In this document: positions 50,753 through 60,580 of the stretch, in pieces
Position numbering within the stretch: position 1 is the first letter of the stretch
Layout: every line of letters starts with the position of its first letter
Assembly (NCBI GenBank): GCA_023091735.1
Contig: JALKBU010000071.1
Coordinates: forward strand, 1-64,000
Direction: 5' to 3'
Length of the DNA stretch: 64,000 bases
Source of the DNA: Trichomonas tenax
Taxonomy: Eukaryota > Parabasalia > Trichomonadida > Trichomonadidae
Program-made: the position numbers and the translations under genes
Notes under the pieces: generated by a model
What the model saw: the letters and a program-made list of their open reading frames with translations, nothing else
Databases searched by the model: none
Told to the model about the DNA's origin: nothing

Positions 50753-51250
50753 GCCTTTTTTCGATCGAAAAATGAAAAACCTTTCAAGTAACTCGATTTG
50801 AAAATAAATTCTATTAATATATCACATATAAATTCATTAACCACTTTAATATTATACTGTTATCGCTCAAAATATGAATGCATGAAATAAATCTCGTGCA
50901 TTTTGAAGTCTTATATTAATATTTTGATTTATCATCATAATGTTGATCTTAATCGATTAAAATTATATGATTATAAAATTGCCGCGAAAAAAATGGCGCA
51001 ATTTTTCAAACAATAGAAAAGTATCATCAATTTGTATCCAAGATAAACGATTAGAATCAAGCTTTAAAATATTGTAGCTAGTAAGAAGCACTACCACTAC
51101 AATGCTAAAATGTTGCTATATTTATGTAGTTGTCTAATTGGAGAATTTGCAATGCCATCTGCTCTCTACAGCAATGCTATGAATTGATCATTTTTGATGA
51201 TAAGAATTAACGCTGCAGTAAAGTTTTTTAATTCTTCGGTAAGGTTGAAG
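50753..51250. other. Gene-free A/T-rich stretch
   Basis: No gene. Near 51177-51212 is a CTATGAATTGATCATTTTTG segment that recurs, diverged, at 52731-52765. Confidence 0.5.
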
Positions 51251-51974
51251 TTAATTCGAGAAGTTTTTATTAACCGACGTAGTAGGCAGATTGTTAAAGT
51301 TCATGGCGTCAATAATTAAATTAATGCTTCGGTAATCTTCATATGATTTAACGCGTTCTCTCTGGTACATTTTGCCATCAACGTTAAATTGATATTCAAT
51401 GCCCGGATTTTCAAAGCACGTATTTGAATTATTAACTTTCTTGAAAACAGCAAACATAGCGTCTGTGTGTTTTAGCCGTTCTCATTAAATTCTTTTTCAA
51501 AAACGCCAGCGCCTGTTGCACTAACATTCCACGGTTCTAATAAAGGATCTTCAACAGAGCAAAGACAAATTCCGTGATACGATGGGATTAATTCAATTGT
51601 CATTTTACCCTGGAAGTTTGCGATATAACGAAGATGGCGAAGAGTTAGGAACGAATTCAAATAAACTTTTGTGCATAATTCAACTTTTATCGTTCTGTTG
51701 CCATCGATTTAAGAGTTAAGAATGAATTTAAATAAACTTTTGTGTTTAATTTAACTTTAATAGTTCTGTTATCGTCTATCTGAGATAAATCAAGATAAAC
51801 ACCTGGTACATTCGGATCCATTCTCCTAATTTTATCAATAGTCGCGTAATCAGAACTTGTTTCTTTAGCTTCCGGCTGAACTGAATTCCTTAATGCGAAC
51901 CATTCATAATTTGCAAAATTGACGGTTTGAATCTTTTCAATATTTGAGAAGACAAACCGTCGAGATAGTAGCAT
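51251..51974 (-). pseudogene. Broken unknown gene, possibly element-derived
   Basis: Three minus-strand pieces follow one another: 51974-51687 (RRFVFSNIEKIQTVNFANY at the start), 51660-51472 (LRYIANFQGKMTIELIPSYH) and 51457-51251 (EYQFNVDGKMYQRERVKSYE). They are separated by stops and a frame change, and together read like one protein of about 220 residues. A 65-70 bp stretch is duplicated in tandem at 51649-51708 and 51718-51785 (both containing AATAAACTTTTGTG and TTCTGTT), which accounts for part of the disruption. Beta-strand-rich composition without a signal peptide would suit a capsid-type or other element protein, but no family is recognised. The C-terminus VNKNFSN is followed by TAA-rich DNA. 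Confidence 0.5.
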
Positions 51975-52649
51975 GCTTAATATAGCATTATGAATATGTT
52001 GATATTTTATTGTAAACTATACAATAATCTGACTCATAGAATATATTGTGAGAGCATATACGAAATGTGTAATTTATATTGCCTATTATATATGCATTAT
52101 ATTGTCCTTTTATGTCATTCAATATTTGTGAGTATTTTTTCTGGGAATTCAAAAGTGGCTTATCAAATAACTATGTAAATCTGGTATATGCATCATTTGT
52201 AGTAATATGTTTAAATCTTGGAAATCATTTTAATTTTTCTCAAAATCTCAATAAAAACATATAATGATTAGTATCTAACAATATATTATGATTTATTTTG
52301 CTTTTTATTCTTCGTCTCAATATTTTTCTCTTCTCAAATCTTCTTTTTACATAAATTAATTTGATAATTGATATAAATAATATATCCTATATTTAATATT
52401 TTATCTAATTTAACATATTAGTGAAAAGTGACATGATATATTCATTGTTTTAAATCTTATTAGTTTATATATATATTAATAGTGCAATCCAAATACCTAA
52501 TAAAAGTATCGATTAATTTTAAACTTTTAAATTTCATTTTCATATTGATTATTGGTAAAAAGATTATATTTATTCATGTGACACGTACATCGAATATGAT
52601 TGCTCTTAAGATGTAATTTTCGTGTTTGTTAGTACATGAAATCGATAAT
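51975..52649. other. Gene-free A/T-rich stretch
   Basis: Two short frames (51990-52178 and 52079-52264) are A/T translation without features. No gene called. Confidence 0.5.
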
Positions 52650-52670
52650 TATCAAATTGCATAAATATCA

Positions 52671-52753
52671 TCAAAAATGATCAATTCATAACACAAGCTC
52701 TCCGGAATAGAGAATTTCTGGGAACCTGTGCTATGAATTCACCATTTTTGATA
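52671..52753. repeat. Imperfect palindrome, arms about 25 bp
   Basis: ATCAAAAATGATCAATTCAT continuing to AACAC (52671-52695) pairs with GTGCTATGAATTCACCATTT continuing to TTGAT (52728-52753). Copies of the right arm occur at 51177-51212, so this is a dispersed repeat. Confidence 0.65.
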
Positions 52754-52795
52754 ATTAGAATTAACGAATATTTATAAATCGCAAATTGCTTTAGT

Positions 52796-52854
52796 TGTCT
52801 AATAACATGACAAACATTTGCTCACCAGCTATCTGTTTGTCATGCTATTAGACA
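52796..52854. repeat. 21-bp inverted repeat, 17-base spacer
   Basis: Arms at 52796-52816 and 52834-52854 (TGTCTAATA..CATGACAAACA and its complement) pair with one mismatch. Confidence 0.85.
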
Positions 52855-52906
52855 GATAAAGCGAGTATTGTAAATCGATTAATGAAATATTTTGATTCAT
52901 GGCATT

Positions 52907-52969
52907 TTCTACGAGTCTCTGAGGTTGCTAAGGCATCCTATATCTTAGCAACCTCAAAAAGACGTAGAA
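52907..52969. repeat. Two-part hairpin, 13-bp plus 7-bp stems
   Basis: TGAGGTTGCTAAG (52920-52932) and its exact complement (52944-52956) form the inner stem around an 11-base loop. TTCTACG (52907-52913) and CGTAGAA (52963-52969) form the outer stem with six-base internal loops. Confidence 0.85.
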
Positions 52970-53025
52970 GATGTAGGTTTGTAAAAGAGTATCGAATGAG
53001 TTATATATCTGAGCGAATTTCGAAA

Positions 53026-53095
53026 ACATCAACGGCTAGCAGATGGCTGGATAAAAAGAATAACTTCGAATTGGCTATTTGTTGTCCGTTGATGT
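53026..53095. repeat. 10-bp inverted repeat ACATCAACGG / CCGTTGATGT
   Basis: Perfect arms at 53026-53035 and 53086-53095. It continues the chain of inverted repeats in this gap. Confidence 0.7.
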
Positions 53096-53131
53096 CTTGT
53101 TTGCGATGAAATTGGGAGAGAAACGAAGAAT

Positions 53132-53515
53132 TCGTGATTATTATAACAATAAACCACTAGTTTTTCATTGACTGAAGAGATATCTGCACGAACAGACACT
53201 CTAAATCGATAAAAAACGATTGAATAACAAACAATAATTATTTTAACGTACTTTTTCTTAAAAATTTTTTATAGCTGTATTATCATTTTAATAATCTAAA
53301 GATCAACTAAATTGTTTATTTAAAAGCACAATTTTCGTTTTTAATTCGTGAGAAATGCAATTTTCTTCATCTAAACCTGACATTTTTATTTAGGCATAAT
53401 TGTTAAACATCAAACGTTACGTTTCTAAAATCAAATATTAATAACAACTGCGTTCTATCATAGCTTATATTGCAATTTCTTAAGAACTAGTGGTTTGTTG
53501 TTACAAAAATCACGT
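53132..53515. mobile_element. Candidate MITE: 33-bp terminal inverted repeats, 5-bp target duplication
   Basis: Left end CGTGATTATTATAACAATAA (53133 on) and right end, read on the other strand, CGTGATTTTTGTAACAACAA (from 53514) align over 33 bp with five differences, both running into ACCACTAGTT. AGAAT stands directly outside each end (53127-53131 and 53516-53520). The 384-bp element is A/T-rich and encodes nothing, so it would need a transposase from elsewhere. Confidence 0.7.
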
Positions 53516-53563
53516 AGAATGACGTCATTTACACTTCAAAAGTGACAATCAAAAAAGTTCCTG

Positions 53564-53800
53564 ATGAGTCATGAATCAGACAATGACGCACAGGAGCCTG
53601 ATGTTGAAATTTCGACTTCATCGGAGACATCGGACATAAAGTCGGAACCTGATGTCGCAATTCCGAATATTCAGTATCAAGCAAATGCGGAAGAAGAAAC
53701 AGACTCAACTACACTTGAAATGCAGCCTATATCAGGCAGAGCTCGCAATACTTCAAAGAAAAACGCGCCACCTAAGAAATCAAGATGTTGTAGAATTTAA
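53564..53800 (+). CDS. Small acidic protein with C-terminal CCRI
   Basis: 78 residues. The first 50 are acidic and Ser/Thr-rich (SHESDNDAQEPDVEISTSSE). The C-terminal 20 turn basic (RARNTSKKNAPPKKSRCCRI). A basic patch followed by two cysteines near the end could be a lipid-modified membrane anchor (palmitoylation, or a CaaX-like CCRI), which is an inference. No family is recognised. The ATG at 53564 lies 49 bp after the candidate MITE, which may therefore sit in its promoter. ORF length, composition and a stop followed by TTTTT support a real gene, though it is short. Confidence 0.5.
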   Translation: MSHESDNDAQEPDVEISTSSETSDIKSEPDVAIPNIQYQANAEEETDSTTLEMQPISGRARNTSKKNAPPKKSRCCRI

Positions 53801-53988
53801 TTTTTCATTCTTTGAGCTTATTGTATTATATATAACAATAACTCATATATTTATGATTATTACCTTATAATGTTTGTATATAATAAAAAATTATTTTATA
53901 AAAATATTATATTTGTGTTTTAAACCAAAATATCAAAATACAATCAAATATATAGTTGGTAAATTTTTAAAATTCAATACAAAAATTA

Positions 53989-53996
53989 TCATTTTT
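53989..53996 (+). promoter_or_regulatory. Initiator TCATTTTT before the helical-repeat gene
   Basis: TTATCATTTTTC ends one base before the ATG and fits the trichomonad initiator TCA(+1)Y(T/A). The leader would be about 7 bases. Confidence 0.5.
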
Positions 53997-53997
53997 C

Positions 53998-56523
53998 ATG
54001 GAAGAACTTTGCAATAGAATTCAAACTTTTGCCTGTTCTTTGATTCCGACTCAGTTTGATCGAGGAAACATGTTAGATATCGATATTCTCAATCTTGGTG
54101 TCGAAAATATTCTAAATCTCATTAATTATGAATTGGCCCAAGGAAAATCTCCTTTAGTAATCCAATTTACTGTCAATAATCTCAGCAAACTACTTCATCC
54201 AAATTCGGACCAACAGTTATTATTGAGGGTTTTCAATGCATTTTCAGCAATATTTGAACAATTACCACGAAATATTTCGACTTCGATCAGTAAAACACTT
54301 ATGTTGTGCATACTACACCTTGAATTACAAAATTTTGAAGTTTTAAACCAATTTCTCTCATCAATTCAAAATTCACAAATCAAATTATTCTTTTTTGCCG
54401 ATTTTCATTACTTATTATCGAAAATTTCAACATGCCAACTATCAATTCCCTACTATTTCTACTACTTAACACATATCATTCCGTTACATTTTGAGTCAAT
54501 ATTATCTTCATTTGTGATTACACCGGACAATAACTCGAGAGATGCAATAAAAGACATAATGACAAGCTATCGTCTTGATAAAATGACAATATTATCTCGA
54601 CAATCAAATATCGAGTTTAATGAAGAAATGTATAATGCAAATATTGTTCCTTTTATTACACAATCAATAGCAAATGTGTGCCAATGGATTTGCGCTAATT
54701 ATTCACTCGAAACATATCAAATTCCTATACAAAGAAATCATTTAATTGAAGTTTTTACTGTATTTGTTCAATTTCTTAGTTTTAATCAAGAACTCATTGT
54801 GCAATCATTAGAACACATTTTGAGTGTCGAATCCAGTGATACAACATTTAATTGTTATGAACAGATCAAAGAATGTTTATCAAAGATATTTAAATTCTCT
54901 GTTGTCACTCAACCAATGGCTCAATATTTAACAATGATGATCCAAATGACTATAGACATGCAGTCGTTGCAGAAAATGGACGACACGCTTAATTTGATTT
55001 TCGAGATCAAAACCATTATTGGCAATGAACAAATTTCAAATCTTGTCGATCAAATATTCACATTTTTTATTGGAAGTTTCAGCAACATTGATGAATGCTC
55101 GATTACTGAGATTTGTGATTTTGCAGTAACAATTCGCTGTATAATTGTTGCAAATCCAGAACCATCAATTCGCTTTATTATGGAAAACGTCGGAAACATT
55201 GATAATGAGATTGTTATGTCAATATTTGTTTTCATTATCAATGAGTTGTTATATCAGGAAGATGACGAAGAAACAAAGAGAAGTGAAGAAGTTTTGGCTG
55301 CATTAATTGCTTGTGCATCAGCTTTTCTTCAAAATATACAACCAATAAATAGTGATAGAATGCTGAAATTAACTAAGAGCTTAATGAAATTAACACTCAC
55401 ATTATCTTCATATATTACACGCGAAAGTGATGAATCCGGATATGAGTCTTTGCAAAATTGTGCTGTGGAGATATTAAGTCAGATGTTCCAATTAGTTCCG
55501 TCTAATATAGTTAGTAGTCTTGATACAGAGCTTGTTTATGAATGTCTCGAAGATGTTTGCATTATCATGAAGCAGTTTAATATTCCTTTGTCACTCGATA
55601 TTCCATATTTGTGTTTGCCGAAAGATATTTTGTCGAGTTTAGCAAATGAAAGTCCAAATGCACCACAAGTTGCAATGGAGATTGTGAGGAATGCCACACA
55701 AGTAAACGTGAAGCAATCTTTCAAAGCTGCTTCAAATATGATTGTTGGATTCCTTGAAGGAAGAGGCCAAAGTCAAATTTTGCAAGAAATCGCTTCCTTC
55801 ATCAACAATGCTGGATTCCCACAATACTCAGTTCTCGTGGCAATGTCGAATCCACAGCTTGTGTTTGAAATCGCTGCAGCAGTGTTTGGACAATATGGAT
55901 CTCAAGTTCCAGGAAGTTTTATCAAGAACTTATGCAAAGCTTGTTTATATATTAAATCAAATGAAAAAGATGAATCAACAATATCGAGCGAATTGATTGA
56001 ACTGATTTGCTCGAATGTTGATATTCGTACAACAAATGCATCACCACTACATTGTCTTTCACAGACTCTTTCAGATTTCCTTGCATCCAGTGGAATTCCT
56101 AACCAAAATACGATTACTTTCATTATCAATTGGTGCCAATTGATATTGGAAGGATCAGTTTTATTGATCACTGCAATGAATGTAATCCGTGCTCTAAAAT
56201 CGCTTCCATCAGAAATAATTCTTGCTGTTGATCAAGAAATAATCAGTGGGTTATTCAGGTATTGTCTTCTGAAGGCTGTCGATGATTCAGATTTCATTCT
56301 GTTTTTCTCATCGATCATTGTTACGATTTTGAATGTAACGCCACAAGGAGCAACACAGCTTCTGTCTTCTGTTTGCACTGGAATGCTATTCGGAGAGCAA
56401 TTAATTCAAATGGCTCTGAACTCATATGATCCTGATGCGTTATTTAAAGACAATTTAAACAAAATGTATAACTCACTAAAACAGATTCAACCGGCATTCC
56501 ATTATTCATCAATATTCGTATAA
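53998..56523 (+). CDS. Large alpha-helical repeat protein, possible karyopherin/HEAT type
   Basis: 841 residues almost entirely made of amphipathic helices rich in Ile, Leu, Asn, Gln and Ser (VIQFTVNNLSKLLHPNSDQQ; LLLRVFNAFSAIFEQLPRNI; EIVRNATQVNVKQSFKAASN). The overall shape, length and acidic loop (YQEDDEETKRSEEV, about 415-428) fit importin-beta/exportin-like proteins or other HEAT/ARM solenoids. The ends of typical exportins (an N-terminal CRIME/IBN domain) are not clear, so nuclear transport is only a candidate function. No signal peptide or membrane segment. The ATG at 53998 sits directly after an initiator. The C-terminus is IQPAFHYSSIFV. Confidence 0.6.
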   Translation: MEELCNRIQTFACSLIPTQFDRGNMLDIDILNLGVENILNLINYELAQGKSPLVIQFTVNNLSKLLHPNSDQQLLLRVFNAFSAIFEQLPRNISTSISKTLMLCILHLELQNFEVLNQFLSSIQNSQIKLFFFADFHYLLSKISTCQLSIPYYFYYLTHIIPLHFESILSSFVITPDNNSRDAIKDIMTSYRLDKMTILSRQSNIEFNEEMYNANIVPFITQSIANVCQWICANYSLETYQIPIQRNHLIEVFTVFVQFLSFNQELIVQSLEHILSVESSDTTFNCYEQIKECLSKIFKFSVVTQPMAQYLTMMIQMTIDMQSLQKMDDTLNLIFEIKTIIGNEQISNLVDQIFTFFIGSFSNIDECSITEICDFAVTIRCIIVANPEPSIRFIMENVGNIDNEIVMSIFVFIINELLYQEDDEETKRSEEVLAALIACASAFLQNIQPINSDRMLKLTKSLMKLTLTLSSYITRESDESGYESLQNCAVEILSQMFQLVPSNIVSSLDTELVYECLEDVCIIMKQFNIPLSLDIPYLCLPKDILSSLANESPNAPQVAMEIVRNATQVNVKQSFKAASNMIVGFLEGRGQSQILQEIASFINNAGFPQYSVLVAMSNPQLVFEIAAAVFGQYGSQVPGSFIKNLCKACLYIKSNEKDESTISSELIELICSNVDIRTTNASPLHCLSQTLSDFLASSGIPNQNTITFIINWCQLILEGSVLLITAMNVIRALKSLPSEIILAVDQEIISGLFRYCLLKAVDDSDFILFFSSIIVTILNVTPQGATQLLSSVCTGMLFGEQLIQMALNSYDPDALFKDNLNKMYNSLKQIQPAFHYSSIFV

Positions 56524-57088
56524 AGTTTATGTTTTATCCTTTGTTTCTAAAATATTCTATTATTCTAAAACTATATAAACAATGCTCTAGAAATAAGAGG
56601 TAATGTTCACATCAAATTTTCAATCATTTATTTTAATAAATAATAACATATAAATCAATTTTCCAAATACTTCATATATTAGAAATAGATGCCAAGTGGC
56701 TGTTGCATCTAATGATGCTTTAATTATTTCTTTTTATTAAACATATCATGAGAAACAAACACAAAATCATTATCATTATTTTTTTGAAATAAATCATTTA
56801 GCTTCATCATGTGTAATACAGAATAACAAAATGATATCAAAACTGTATATGAGTGATGTTGTTGCGAGCTCATATTAAAGAAATGTTTGTAGTTTTCCAA
56901 TAAAATTGTCTAAATTTTACGAGTGATAAATGATCAATATATATCATTATACAATGAATAGAAATGATTTATTATGATAATATAAGGAACTAGACTAGCT
57001 ACAGAGTTTTGGTATTAATAACAAATTGCTTTAGTCATTGAATATAATGAATTTTGATGGTGTTTATAAAAAATAAAAATGGAAAAAA
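56524..57088. other. Gene-free A/T-rich intergenic
   Basis: No gene. An upstream ATG at 57079 opens a 13-codon frame that ends at 57120, overlapping the next gene's start in another frame. Confidence 0.5.
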
Positions 57089-57102
57089 TTTTGGCGCCAA
57101 AA
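57089..57102. promoter_or_regulatory. Perfect palindrome TTTTGGCGCCAAAA, E2F-like site
   Basis: A 14-bp palindrome ends seven bases before the ATG of the long coiled-coil gene. TTTGGCGC is a consensus E2F/DP site on both strands. It stands out in an A/T-rich leader, and it would overlap or adjoin the transcription start. Confidence 0.5.
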
Positions 57103-57109
57103 AATATAA

Positions 57110-60100
57110 ATGGACGTTAAGCCATCTTCGAGAAAAAGATTTAGCGAAAGTCCAAAAAATAAGTCTGCAACAGAACTCAGCATCGATAACTTAAGCAGCG
57201 GGCTCCTTGAATCGAGCGATCCTTTAAACAGTTCAAAAATTTCGAGCGAAGATTCGACAGATAGCGAAGTTTTTCTTCATAAACTACTTGCTTATTTATC
57301 ATATGAATTTCAGATCACAAATACGAAAACTTATAACAGTGTAACTAAAGGAATTCGTCGTTTTATGAAAAATATCAAAAATAACAACGAAATCGAACAG
57401 CTTAGAAGTGAGAATTCAAAACTTCAGGGCGAAATCTCTGAATTAAAAGAAAAATCAAAACTTCCAAGTACCTCAAACGAATATAGAACAATTTCATCCG
57501 AAAACTCATATTTATCCAATCAAGTTCAACAATGCACAAACGAAATAGCAGAGTTGAAATCACATTTGGCCGATGTTTTAACAGAGAACAAAGATCTACA
57601 AAATAAGCTATCAAAGATTGAAAATATTAATGCTGAAGTAACAGAAGCGAAATTGTTTGTGACACAGACAGATTTAGAAACATTAAAAGTTAAATATTCG
57701 GAATTAATTAATATTCATAAGAAAACCAAGGCAAAGAGCAAAGATTTACAGCGCAAACTCGCAGAAACAGCGAATGAACTCAATACTAAAACTAAAGATA
57801 ACGAAATCTCAAAAATGCAAATAGAAAAATTGCAATTGGAAATTGATGATCTTAAAAACGCAAAAACAACATCTTCTGATGTTATTTCGAAAGCGCAACT
57901 TGCATCAAAGGATCAACAGATCCAAAGCTTGACAGCAGCATTACAAGAATTAACTCTTCAGTTTAATGAACTTAACAAAGATTTAGCGACCGAAAGTCAA
58001 ATAAAGAATCAAATGTTGGTTCTCGTTGCTCAACAATCATCAGCTCTTTCATCAATGGAAGAGTATTACACAAAGATTTCTAAAGAAAATTCATCTCTTA
58101 AGGCAAAACTTGAAACTCTTCAATCTAAAGTTGAAGAAAAACCAACAACAAATCAAAAATCATGCAATCATTCCGAAATTCCTGAAACACTGAGAGAATA
58201 CATTAAAGAGAACTTCAATGAGAATGAAACAATACAAACAATCAAAGAAATGCTTTCATCGGATGTTTCTCCTTTGGAAAGAATCAAAAATGTTGTTTCT
58301 TTCTTATTGACTGAACAAAATATGAACAAACCCACAGAAATCTCTGCTGTCACAGAATTAAAGCAAAGAAACAAGAGATTATCTACTTATATTATGAACC
58401 TCACAAGATTTATCGACCAAATATCCAACAGTGCTGAAATTCAAGATTGGTTGATAACCGATAACAAATCCGGAAACTTCGCAAATGACCTCAAACGTGA
58501 AACAGCAAAGATTCAATCATTCATCGAAGATAATCAAATCGATTCACACGATTCTTCACTTGTTGAATCATTTTCGCATTTCCCATCATTTGCTGAGAAA
58601 TATTTGAATGATGAAACATTCACAAGCAATCAAGAGAATGCAGAATTAGTTGCTTTATTGCATCAATTTGTGCTTTCGAACTCAATTCTTTGCAAATACA
58701 GTGAAGAACTTCAGAATCGCGGCAGACTTGTTATGAATGAACTCAAGCAACTCAAGAGTGAATTATCAAGAGCAAAAGATGATAAGAATGAAGAAATCGA
58801 AACAATTAAATCTGATTTAATGACAAAGATCGATATCGAAAAGCATGAAAAAGAAATGTTATCATTAAAACTTAATCAGCTTCAAGAGATGTTGAGAAAA
58901 CAGCCAGAAAACAGCGATTTAGCAGAAGTTTGCTTGGCAATGATTGCAAATGACGATTTCGATCATGAAGAGGACGACTTTGATGAACAAAAGTACACAG
59001 AATCACTCGAAGTTAAGATTGCTAATCTCAACAGTCAGAAGCTAAAAGAAATCGAAGAAAGAGAAGAAAAAATCCAAGATTTACAAAACACAATAATTGA
59101 TCAAAACGAAGCAATCGAAAGCATGAAAGCAGACTTCGAGAATGAGAAATCAGAACTCGTTGGTGAACTCGAGAGCCTGAAAATTGAAATCGAAGAAGTG
59201 AAACACGATCTTGAGATCTCAAATGAAAATCTCGAAAAATCTAATAAAGAAAACGAAGAATTAACAAGAATAAATGAGATCCAAGCAGAACATATTGAGA
59301 AAATAGATCAAATCAAAGACAGCGAAATTGCAGAGCAAATGAAGAAGTTCATTGATGCAAAGATGGGTGATTTCGAAGAAATTGCTGCGACAAATCAAGA
59401 ATTAACACAACAACTTGAAAAGATCGAATCAGAGCATAAATTCGAGATCAAAGAAATTAAGAAAGCATTTAAGCAAGAAATGAACAGATTGAATAGCGAA
59501 GTTGAGATACAAACAACGAGAGCAAGTGAAATTAGGAATCATTATGATACATTACTTGCAGATCTCCGATCAAAACTTAATGAATCACGAAAATCAGAAA
59601 GTGAAATGAAGAGCTCCTATGAAAAGATGACATCAGAAATTACAGAGTTGAAATCAAAGCTCTCAACATACGCTGTCAAACAGAAGATGATGCAGGTCAG
59701 AGCTCAGACAATCGACGAAAAAATGCGTCGTGAGAAAGTTTTAATGGAATCGAAATCACAAATGGAAATGATGTCGCTTGAGAGTTCGTATCTTGCTAAA
59801 GTCAATCAAGCAAAGGCCGAATGCCAAGCCGAATTCGATAGTTTCCTGTTTGAAATATGCCAGCTATTCTCAGAATACAAAGAAGTTGACATATCAAAGG
59901 AAAATGTTTTAGATTTACTCAAATTCATTCAGAGACTTCTCAAGCAAAAGGATTCACAAATGAAAGAAATCGTTGACCACGCGTTCATCTTAGACAAGAT
60001 CAAGAAGGCAATGGGATTAGATAAGACATATACAGCCGAGGATGTTTTTGAAGCATTCTGTAAGATCTATAAAGAAAACAAGGAAATTGAAAACTCCAAA

Positions 60101-60580
60101 TCAGAGATCATCAAAAACCGTGATGAATCTCGAGATCTTCTGACTAAGAGTCGCATCAAACTTGAAAATGCCGATGCCCTAAATAAGTGGGAAGATTGGG
60201 CCAAGAGAGTTCATGTTCTGATCTCTGATAACTTTTCTGTCATCAAAACACCATCTGAATTAAGGAGTTGCCTTGAAGATGCAATTCTCTCTGCAATTGG
60301 ACATCGCCAAACATTTAGAAAACTTCAAATCCTTAAATTCGAGAAGGAACTTTACAAATTGGGAATGATTCGTGCTGGAAGTTCATCAAAAGATAAGCAA
60401 CCATTGAATTTATTATCTCTTGTTGCTGCATTCTCTGCAATACAGAGAATCCAGAAACTTTCAGGTCATCTCATTGTCAGCAACTTATCTGCACCAAAGA
60501 TTTCAAGTCCAGATTCCAAGAAGTCAGAAAGTCCTAAGAAGAATGCAAGTCCAAAGAAACAGTGGCCTCTGTTCCAATAA
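57110..60580 (+). CDS. Long coiled-coil protein (1156 aa)
   Basis: An N-terminal Ser-rich region (about 1-60, with SSRKRFSESPKNKS) leads to a short helical segment (LHKLLAYLSYEFQITNTKTY) and then heptad coiled coil from about 95 to 330, 540-950 and 1000-1040, with a break around 370-520 (LREYIKENFNENETIQTIKE; LTRFIDQISNSAEIQDWLI). The C-terminal 100 residues are more globular (LRSCLEDAILSAIGHRQTF), ending with SPKK repeats (SPDSKKSESPKKNASPKKQW) of the kind phosphorylated by cyclin-dependent kinases. It resembles centrosomal or mitotic scaffold proteins in layout, but no family is recognised. With an E2F-like palindrome at its start and SPKK sites in its tail, cell-cycle regulation is an attractive inference. 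Confidence 0.8.
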   Translation: MDVKPSSRKRFSESPKNKSATELSIDNLSSGLLESSDPLNSSKISSEDSTDSEVFLHKLLAYLSYEFQITNTKTYNSVTKGIRRFMKNIKNNNEIEQLRSENSKLQGEISELKEKSKLPSTSNEYRTISSENSYLSNQVQQCTNEIAELKSHLADVLTENKDLQNKLSKIENINAEVTEAKLFVTQTDLETLKVKYSELINIHKKTKAKSKDLQRKLAETANELNTKTKDNEISKMQIEKLQLEIDDLKNAKTTSSDVISKAQLASKDQQIQSLTAALQELTLQFNELNKDLATESQIKNQMLVLVAQQSSALSSMEEYYTKISKENSSLKAKLETLQSKVEEKPTTNQKSCNHSEIPETLREYIKENFNENETIQTIKEMLSSDVSPLERIKNVVSFLLTEQNMNKPTEISAVTELKQRNKRLSTYIMNLTRFIDQISNSAEIQDWLITDNKSGNFANDLKRETAKIQSFIEDNQIDSHDSSLVESFSHFPSFAEKYLNDETFTSNQENAELVALLHQFVLSNSILCKYSEELQNRGRLVMNELKQLKSELSRAKDDKNEEIETIKSDLMTKIDIEKHEKEMLSLKLNQLQEMLRKQPENSDLAEVCLAMIANDDFDHEEDDFDEQKYTESLEVKIANLNSQKLKEIEEREEKIQDLQNTIIDQNEAIESMKADFENEKSELVGELESLKIEIEEVKHDLEISNENLEKSNKENEELTRINEIQAEHIEKIDQIKDSEIAEQMKKFIDAKMGDFEEIAATNQELTQQLEKIESEHKFEIKEIKKAFKQEMNRLNSEVEIQTTRASEIRNHYDTLLADLRSKLNESRKSESEMKSSYEKMTSEITELKSKLSTYAVKQKMMQVRAQTIDEKMRREKVLMESKSQMEMMSLESSYLAKVNQAKAECQAEFDSFLFEICQLFSEYKEVDISKENVLDLLKFIQRLLKQKDSQMKEIVDHAFILDKIKKAMGLDKTYTAEDVFEAFCKIYKENKEIENSKSEIIKNRDESRDLLTKSRIKLENADALNKWEDWAKRVHVLISDNFSVIKTPSELRSCLEDAILSAIGHRQTFRKLQILKFEKELYKLGMIRAGSSSKDKQPLNLLSLVAAFSAIQRIQKLSGHLIVSNLSAPKISSPDSKKSESPKKNASPKKQWPLFQ

